A stretch of DNA of 64,000 nt from Cyclospora cayetanensis (lineage: Eukaryota; Apicomplexa; Conoidasida; Eucoccidiorida; Eimeriidae), in contig NW_020312369.1 of assembly GCF_002999335.1 (NCBI RefSeq), positions 496,001 through 560,000 of the forward strand. Direction: 5' to 3'. Below, one piece after another: positions 56,051 to 64,000 of the stretch. The notes under the pieces are model-generated. The model was not told the origin of the DNA. It saw only the letters and a list, made by a program, of their open reading frames with translations, and made no database searches. The translations under genes were made by a program, and so were the position numbers. How positions within the stretch are numbered: the stretch's first letter is position 1; each line of letters starts with the position of its first letter.

Positions 56051-58886
56051 TGCGCTTGACGCCCAGTAGGTATTTTGGCCTACTGACAGCGCGTCATTAT
56101 TTATATAGTATATTGGCGGAAGACACCTTGATATTTGCTTATTTGGATTGTTCCTTAGCTGAAAGAGTTTGTTGCAGAGCCACTAATAGAGAACGCGCAC
56201 TTCGAAGCGTCTTCTCTTACTGTGCCGCTTATCAGAAGACTCACACTTACCTTGCTAAGGTACCGATCCTATAACCGCGGGTTACACAGGACAGCTATTC
56301 TCCGTACGCCGTCCCCCGCCGCCAAGCAGCCTGATTGAGATAGGCTGTACCGTTGCTCGAGTTTTTGACATTTTTCGTGCTGTTGTTGCTCCCGATTGTA
56401 AAACTTCCTGGAATTATTGGATACAGCCAAAAACACCGAACTGTGATTCCCGGCTCGGCTCTTCCTTTTAAGGTTTTTGAATCAAGAGGTGTGCTCATTC
56501 GCTCCTCAAGCCCTAAGCCATCCATCAGATGCAGAATTCCCACCGGTTAGGTTTTCAATCGCTTAGTAGTAGCTCATCCTGTTATCATCGGACGTGACAT
56601 TTCAGAAACCTGAAACAAACCGCTAATGAGGCAGCTGTTTGTCCGCGCGTTGGCTGTTTGCAAGCCAAAGTTTCGTATCCCTGGGTCTGCCAACTTTTGA
56701 CATTCGTCTGCTCAAGCATTCTAAGTTTTACCAAAGCTTCATGTTGAGCTGATCTTTGCATAAGTCAGTAAAATAGAGCCTGTTAAAGTAATCTCTCCCG
56801 GGGGGCAGCTTTGCGTACGTGAATAGAGAACCATTGAAGTGTCTCCCGTCTTAATAATCATGCCTGAAGGAGCAAGTGATACCTCTTTATCTGGAGAGTA
56901 TAAAGCCAGGTACGTTTCCAATAGGACGATGAATTCTTGGGGTTATTCACCTTTCCTAAGGCTGTCGTGCGTTCACGGTCTGTATAACCCGTTCAACGAA
57001 TACTTTAGCATTTAAGTGCCTGAAAATTAGTGCCTTTATACCAGCTGTAGATCCGCTGGCTCACGTCAGCTTGCAACCGGCCATAGCCGCCCCAAGAGCC
57101 GCTGCGCCATCGTCAGTTTCCATCGCTAGAGGGTGTTCCCTACACTTTTCTCAGGGAAAATTAGCTTGAATTATCACATTATTTGATCGAAACTAGACAA
57201 CTGTTATTGGGAAGCCTCACATTTTTCTGCTTTCACAGCCAGCTGATGAGCGGAAAAGTTCACTGAAACCTTTGATGCTGTGAACTCAACGCTCCATCAA
57301 TGGTTTCTGCTGAAAGACACTTTACTATTAATTAATAGCAGGGTATTGAGTCTCATTCACAATTAACTGCATGTAGCTTTTGATGCACACAACATAGCGT
57401 CTTCTTGTTTCAAGTCAACAGTGCTCTGCAGTAGATGAAGAATCTAAAACACAAGCCAAACAGTTAGTCTTTTACAATAGATTTTATTGTTAAATTTAGC
57501 GTGCGTAGTAGCATGTGTTAAAAGTGTAGCACAGCCTGCTACAGGCATCCGTTGTCCCTCTCCGGTGACATTAGGTGGAACGCTCGAACCATTGTGAGGA
57601 TATAGTAGCTGCTACACTGCTCTGTGTGGCGGGAGGTTTGCTTGGAGGAGCTAGTAAGCCTGGTGTCTAGCACCTACCGTCCTCTGTTAATATCTTTTGG
57701 GACCCTGCCATATACCCGATAGCTCCTAAGAAGAGGCCCTTTCTAAATCTCCTAGGTCTACCACATTTGCCTACCGGCAATGTCTAAGCAGAGACGGCTT
57801 ATTAGCCTCGAGTCTTCCCACTGTGACAGAGCGGGAGCGTATACAGTGTCTATTCGAAAAGACCCTCGCTTCCCTCTGCCTGCCCCTCTCACCCTGCAAA
57901 GTGACTGCACAAGGGTATAGGATTGAGGCACTGTTACGCTGACTGGGGGTTGATACACCCTAAGTAAGCACTCCGAGCATTCGCTGACGCCAAATTGCAC
58001 ATAGCACCAACCTTGAACCCGGCTGTTACCCTAGGCCTTTCTCCTTTTTGCAGCTACCTTTAACGATGTACAGAGAGTATTGCGCCTAAACAGCAGCAGA
58101 GGCGACTGTGAGCACTATGCAGAGCATGAGTGACACGGTTAATAGTGAACGGCAAACTCTTGCTCCTAGGCACTTGCCCATGGCAGCAGAACATAAAAGG
58201 CTTGCTATTGCCGGTAATTCTGTCAGTGAATTTGCATATTACTACCATATTGAGATGCGCACTAAAACTTCACGGTACAGAAAATATTACGCAGATTGTT
58301 TGGGCACTCTGGTCTCCCACCGTGAAAAATCCGCGGACCACATCCTAGCACATTTCATTGTTTTTTGATTTCACCAGGGTAAACCACTCTCAAAATTCCT
58401 GGGACCGCAATTCGTTTCCTTCTGTCGTTTTACTTTGCATGAGCATTTTACTGAGACCAAGTCATGGAAACCAGAGTGACCCTTTGCGTTACTTGCCGAT
58501 GATTTGATGATCGCTCTTTTGGGCTTTCCTACGAACTTCTTTTCCGCTTGGCCCCTCCTTATTTTTCCCTATATGCCGTCGTATTAAAGCCGTATCACCG
58601 TATACTACCACATAGAATTGTAGCTTCCGGATCTGCCGGTGCCTTAACATTGATCCGCGGCACATCACCGGAGACGGTCAGTGGCGCAAGAACAATTTGC
58701 GTCGACCTTCTCGACGGCAAGTCACTCTTTATTTCCCATCCTGCTCTTTCATACTTCCTTATTGTAACCCAGGGCGAATGCTGGATGAATCGGCGCGTAC
58801 TGAGTTGGCGCTGCGTAGGAAGAACGAAGAATGCAATTCCTCCCAATTTTTACTCCACGCTCCTTGTTGATTCGTGAGCGAGCCAA
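56051..58886. other. Gene-free tract 5' of retroelement copy 2
   Basis: No gene recognised. In a complete element the gag region would lie here, but no zinc knuckle or capsid motif was found. A forward dispersed-repeat copy lies at about 57870-58010. An open frame at 58548-58877 (+, 109 codons) shows no family resemblance. Confidence 0.5.
57870..58010 (+). repeat. Dispersed repeat, forward copy A
   Basis: TTGATACACCCTAAGTAAGC, ACTCCGAGCATTCGCTGACG and CCAAATTGCACATAG. It shares blocks with 53080, 45970 and 10993 and with the reverse complement of 6541 and 31801. It lies about 1.8 kb upstream of the first RT block of copy 2, as a 5' LTR would. Confidence 0.6.
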
Positions 58887-61800
58887 ATGATGGAAGCGAA
58901 TTCCTCCTTTGACGCTAGAGCGGCAGCTTCTGCCACTGATGGAGCTGCACGAGGCAGTGAGCCACTGGATGGCAAAAAGGCAAGCGCAGCAGCAGATGTA
59001 CCCGGAGGGCAAGCAGGACGCGAACATACACAACAGGAAACTTACTGGGACAGTCTATTTTCTGGGAATGTATGTTGCAAGTTATGGTTCACAGTACCCC
59101 GAGCTTCCACCAAGAAGCTTCTCTCTCGTCTAACTGACCTCCTGAGGGCTGCCATTGTTGACCAGAGAGAAGAGATAAACTCCCATATTCCAATTGATGT
59201 CATTAGGACATTAGCCGGACACACCAGAGGTAAAGTGTGCATAGTGAATCATAAATCATTCTGGCCTCACCCCCCTACTTTGTTGCATCTATTTGGAGAT
59301 TTGAAGGTAAGAACCCAGCTCTTTGGCTGATAGAAGGCTCCCTTTCCTCCTCAATGTCTATTTAGCTGTGGATTTAGAGATGGCCATACCCTTCCCACCT
59401 ACTTCTCTATCATTCTAATGGATAGATACAACTGGCGAAATAGAAATACGTCCTTTTTCTGTCTTGCATTTTCGGATGGTTTTGCAAAGTGTAGTAGACT
59501 TTTTGAGTGTTTGTCGTCTTTTTCAGTGTAGAAATGCAGCTGCTTCAAGACTCCTTAAATTGTCCCCTCCTTCATAAACGCATCTCTATTGCATCCGATT
59601 AGTCCTCTCTCCCTTTTGTGCGTTCACCCTGTCTTCTCGTGATGTTTTGTGCGCTGCTTCTGTTATTTCCCTGGGTCCCAACAGGTCTATGGCGGCGCGC
59701 AGTGCATGGGCGACATGGTGGTGCAGAATTCATCACAGCTCCACTGGGGAGTTAATTTGGCTCCAGGAGTAAAGGCAGAGTCTTCCAACTGCGCAGGAAG
59801 CGATTTCATGAATTTGTGCCCAGAATGCTGCGACGGCCTCTTCTGTGGCAATGAAGAAGAGCTCCTCCGAAGTATCTTTCATCGAGCGAGAAAGGCAAGA
59901 AATACTTATCTTTTTGAAAAGCAGCCCATAGACATCCTGAAAATACTTCGGACCGCGTGGGCGTGCAGCGGGATTGAGAGAAAAAAGGATTTTTCGTGTA
60001 TACGAGCATGGCTCGTGCCTCTCTTTCTCTGGGGTGTCTGCTTGCATGTTTGTGCATGTGTACCCTCTGATATCTTTGAGCGGCTTGCTTCCCTTTTCTT
60101 TGCTTCCCCATATGGTGGCGCATGCGTGTTGCTGGAATGAAGCATTCCCTGAAGCTTGTGCTTTGCGTGTCTCTCTGTTTTCTCATGATTTATAGTTGTA
60201 TTGGGCGGAGAAGCGAGTGCGAAATTGGCGAAAGAGGAGTTTATGCTGGGGATATCATGGTCTCGGTTGCATCAGGCCGCGCGCTTTAGGCTTGGAAGAG
60301 AACAATGTCGCTGAGTCAGCTCGCGCAACGGCAATGAATAACAGTAAAGACGAAAGCATGCTGGCCATTTGCAGCGGTTTGCCTGCTGAGGAGGCTCGCA
60401 GGACGGGGGCACCAGAGAAACACAAAGCAGCAAAAAGAAGCAAGCAGGAAAAAGAAGCGGCATCACATACAGTAAAGCAAGGGGGGGGAGGCTTGAGTTG
60501 GGGGCGCGCGTTCAACTGGAAGGCAGTGTTTGCAAAGCACAACGTGAATTTGTGTTTTGACAAATGGGTGGATCTGGAGTGGCTTCCAAACAACGCTGAC
60601 AGCAACGTCCGTCCCTCCTCTCTTCTTAGCCTCCTAGAAGACGAAACATTCGCAGCCGTGGACCTTCAAGGTCGAATTCTAGTAAAAGAAGGAAAGGGAG
60701 AAGGCGGCAGAGACAGTGACAGCAGCCGGAAAGGGGAGATTCATGGGACTGTGGCGGAAATTTGTAGCAAGGGCACAGCAGGGCATGATACCACCAGAAA
60801 AAAGCCGTGGGAAACCGATCCGAATGCTAGCTGCATTCGAATTGTTCGAAGTGTATCTCCACAAAGATTGGGAAAGAGCAGCACATGTACACAAATTGAC
60901 ATTTCGCTGCGAGTCCAAGAAAGCAAGCCAGACCAAAGTAGAGCCACAGTCGAAGAAATGACTGCCACTGAGGCCACAGCAGGTGGGAAAGAGGATACGG
61001 TGAAATAATTCAAGTATCACCGTAAAGGAACCACGCGAAATGCAGTAATGCAGTATTTAATCGTGAAACACTTTGAATCTCGATGGCATCGATGCTGGTG
61101 GATTTTAGTACGTAGAAACGTGAGCAGCACGGAGAGAGGTTGCCTGTTCTCTATCTCCTCTGTTTTGATATTTGATCAATATAAAACCAAGCATGCGAAA
61201 CCTACACATAACGATGTTTCATTTCGTGACTTGGCTCGTTTGATTTGTGCCTGATGATTGGTGGACGGACACGCAATGGCCCATTTGCTTCTCTTTCACT
61301 TTAAAATGAACACATATCGATTTTTTCCCGCGCTAAACATGTACTGGCCGACCTTCCTTCGAAATATGGTATTCCTCTGTCCCATTATAGGTAGTGCTTC
61401 CTGCTTGTCTGTTTTCGCGTGTTGACACCCCACTGAAATGCACTGTTTGTGGCTCTATTTATCCTTCAGCTTCCGGTTCGTCCCCGCCACCTCTAACACT
61501 TACAGAAGACGAAACTATGGAAACGAGTAGAGGTATCAACAAGCTCAGACACAGATTACACGCACTGCAGCAAGCGGCAGGCACCATGCGGCTGAACGTG
61601 CTTGAGCCTTTTCTAAGGTTAACGAATAAGGTCGACAGGAAAAACCAGCGCAGTCATGATGGGATACCAGAGCTACTGCTCCTACTTTTCCATGTGGATT
61701 TTCAGATCACTTGGCGACAGTTGAGTTTCAAAGGATGTGGCCGGTGTTTATTCGTATCGACAGACAGACCCGCACTCCTGTATCGTTCTCGCCTTCCGGA

Positions 61801-62399
61801 TGCACTGCTGCCTCTACACCGTCTTCTACTCCAGCTGGCGTACGCGAGGCTGCATCCTCTTCTGCTGTTGGTTCGGAAGGTGCATGTGCATCTTCTACTG
61901 CCTCTTCAAGCGAGGTTGAAGTTCTCTTTTTAGGCTGCATTTTGGAAGCCTTTCATATGCGCCTGAAGACTCAACAAGATATTTCTGGTTGCCTGAGCGC
62001 GATTGCTGACGTGACAAAAGCAAAGGGAAAACAAGCGCCAGAGAGTAAAATCAGTACATATAGTGCTGCTCTCAAAGCCTTCAACATTTTAGACACCGCA
62101 GTATCTTATTGCTTTGTCATTCTGCTCGTACACAAAGCCGCTTTACTGCAGTTGCACTGTTAGCGGCGCAAGAATCCGAAACGACGGTTTGAACGAGGGT
62201 TTTTCAATATTTGCACTGCTTGCAGAGGATGTGGAAGAAGCGACGCTGGCAGCCTCCTCTCAGGTGTATGTGAAATATTTGCCTCGCACTCTGTTCGAGC
62301 CTGCCCCTTCTTTCGGATCTTCACAATATTCAGAAGAACACACAAGGAGAAGAGAAAGCCCCAGCGGAGCATGTGAAAGCACCGGCCGAAAAGCAGCAG
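58887..62399 (+). CDS. Unidentified multi-exon gene (tentative model)
   Basis: Not recognised. Exons that fit together: 58887-59306 (starts MMEANSSFDA), 59685-59894 (VYGGAQCMGDMVVQ, Cys-rich CAGSDFMNLCPECCDGLFCG), 60196-60982 (Lys-rich, then GRAFNWKAVFAKHNVNLCFD), 61470 to about 61640 (SGSSPPPLTLTEDE, HRLHALQQAAGTM), and 61706-62100 (ATVEFQRMWPVFIRIDRQ, ATKAFNILDTA-like end). A later exon probably ends at 62399 before the strong donor GTCAGT. Phases agree for the first four junction sides. The second intron would need a GC donor (AAAG then GCAAGA). The 60700-60960 stretch also has a convincing alternative frame (GLWRKFVARAQQGMIPPEKS), so a short intron or frameshift may be hidden there. No membrane segment or signal peptide is evident. 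The gene may continue to 63.5 kb. Confidence 0.55.
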
Positions 62400-64000
62400 G
62401 TCAGTTTTTGTCGAATGCGTCGGCGAATAGTGGTGTATCGCCTTTCGATTGTACCAGTGCCTCCAGAAACTCATTCGGTACGCATGACGATAGCGTTGTC
62501 GATGTTGCTGTTTGCCGTTTTCAAGTCACACTAATAAGGCTTCGATGAATTTTTGTGGGAGGAACCTTGTTTTTCGCATGAATCTGTGTGTGTAACTTTT
62601 CGTTTAAGCTTTGAGTGTTTCTCTCACGATTAGCATGGTTTACCCTCTGGTGGTGCTTGGGGTTGATACATCTGCGGATTCATGGCTTTCACGTGAACCT
62701 CCAGGGTCGGAATTGAGCAGGAAAAGCGGGCATTCCAGGCAATCACCTCGTTGTTATATGTTTTGAACATAGCAACCACATGAAGAGCAGTGCAAAAGCC
62801 GACTGATGGCGGCAAACCAAGTTTTGATGCCGTGCGCCTTTTTGATCCAGCCAGCGCAGGACCTCCGGATAAAGCGACCTTCTCCTCTTTCGCCGCTGGC
62901 TCACTGCCAGCAAAAGTCCCTCTTCGTCACACGAGCTGTTCAGAACCTCGCTGGTGTGCCGTTCCGCATGCTCTAGGGGGCAGCGGAGGGCACATGGGTG
63001 CATCGACGATGCGTGAAAACACCGCTCGCATACCAGAACTTCATGCCGGCAGAGGCGATCGCATCGAGCACGCACTTCCGCCTTCCTCTTTTCAGGGGCA
63101 GCGAAAACCAGAGAGCTCGCAGGGAAGGTCCTTCGCCACGACTGCTCATGGGCATGAAGAGAAACAAACACTACAAGTCTGTAGCCGTGAGGTAGGGTTG
63201 CGGAACGGAGTAAAAGCAGAAGGCTTTGATGACCCTCAGCAAGTCCTTGCCGCGTCTTTGGACTTCTCACACCCTTTAGCACGCAAACGGCGATGCGATC
63301 CTCCGTCAGCTCTGTACCAACCACACGCCAGGCATGGGGACAAAAGCAGAAGAGTGGCGTCCAGAAGCCTTCATCACCCAGGCCCTGGGGAGCTCCATCG
63401 AATGAATGATTTCCGAGTCGAAACAAAATCCTGGCGCCAAGAGGGCGTTGCATTTCTACTGGTCAGTTATGTTTGCATGATTGCGCTCACAAGACGTATT
63501 TGTACTAGCTGGAGTATCTTGTGGGCTGTGTAGTGCTAAATGTTTTTCGAGTGGTACTTGTGATGCATACCCTGTCGTCTGAAGTGGTCTTCACAGTGGT
63601 GCATGCAGAATATAGTCCGTGAGGTGGGCCGCTTTACATCTGCAGCCTCCACCGGACAAAGATATGGTACAATGGGCGCCTCACAGGTCAGGAAATCTAC
63701 AAAGAGTGCCAGTTTCCAGCCTTGGGGATGTCTTTGACCGTGGTGATACTGACCGACCCCGTGTATTGCTTAGCTCAGTACCGCTCGAACAGCCACCTCG
63801 GATTCCTTTTGAACACTATGCTCGGATAGACAACACTGTCAAAGACAGGGGGATACAATGGAACCGAGCCTTCGGGCTTTTTGCTTCATCTCATGTCATA
63901 CCTATACAGCATGTCATGCACAGCCACTTTGCCGGTCTACTACATTTGAATAGAGTCCATCCACGGGAATGTGCATCCTACAGCAACGTTTCCGTCTGCA
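62400..64000. other. Right end of the window
   Basis: Overlapping long open frames occur on both strands at 62743-63533. The plus frame (about 240 codons, hydrophilic) could be a further exon of the preceding gene and ends near a GTCAGT donor at about 63462. The minus frame is rich in Cys/Arg and is less convincing. Nothing is recognised from 63540 to the end. Confidence 0.35.

Noticed and set aside
1..64000. tRNA or rRNA genes
   Set aside because: No B-box-like GGTTCGAANYC in a cloverleaf context and no rRNA core sequence was noticed. A covariance search was not possible.

Overview
This window reads as a nuclear contig of a coccidian apicomplexan, most likely Eimeria. The reasons are intron-dense genes with GT-AG (and some GC-AG) introns, CAG/CTG-driven homopolymeric amino-acid runs inside and outside coding exons, abundant ATAC/GTAT/CTAT microsatellites in introns, and apicomplexan-style metabolic genes. 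Species assignment is inference. No search could be run, so all exon models come from reading frame, splice-site phase and family motifs.

Layout. (1) 0.4-5.5 kb: two tandem single-exon serpins (+). (2) 5.5-12.2 kb: gene-free, holding a decayed Ty3/chromovirus-type retrotransposon (-) near 7.5-9.6 kb and copies of a dispersed repeat. (3) 12.2-15.1 kb: NAP1-family histone chaperone (-, 8 exons, 372 aa), divergent from (4) a folylpolyglutamate/dihydrofolate synthase at 16.2-21.7 kb (+, 12 exons, 572 aa). (5) 23.6-30.3 kb: giant subtilisin-like protease (-, 5 exons, 1622 aa) with an N-terminal extension of more than 1100 residues rich in Gln, Ser and Asn. (6) 33.7-38.5 kb: glucose-6-phosphate isomerase (+, 15 exons, 550 aa). 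(7) 40.6-44.9 kb: malate:quinone oxidoreductase (-, 10 exons, 517 aa). (8) 48.3-51.5 kb: organellar EF-Tu (-, 6 exons, 493 aa). (9) 51.5-58.9 kb: second gene-free tract with another decayed chromovirus (-) whose flanks carry two same-direction copies of the dispersed repeat, possibly its LTRs. (10) 58.9-62.4 kb and perhaps beyond: an unidentified multi-exon gene (+).

The genes do not form one pathway. They cover carbon metabolism (GPI, MQO), folate metabolism (FPGS/DHFS), organellar translation (EF-Tu), chromatin (NAP), and proteolysis and its inhibition (subtilisin, serpins). For every modelled gene the exon lengths sum to a multiple of three, and each junction restores the expected family motif.

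The signals most worth a second look are: two chromovirus remnants with recognisable RT, RNase H, integrase and chromodomain pieces; a seven-copy dispersed repeat that may be their LTR; three GC-AG introns in housekeeping genes plus a possible fourth; a set of long perfect inverted repeats with 0-4 bp spacers in introns and intergenic DNA; a 3 x 180 bp tandem array; and a membrane-anchored serpin pair with intact inhibitory hinges.
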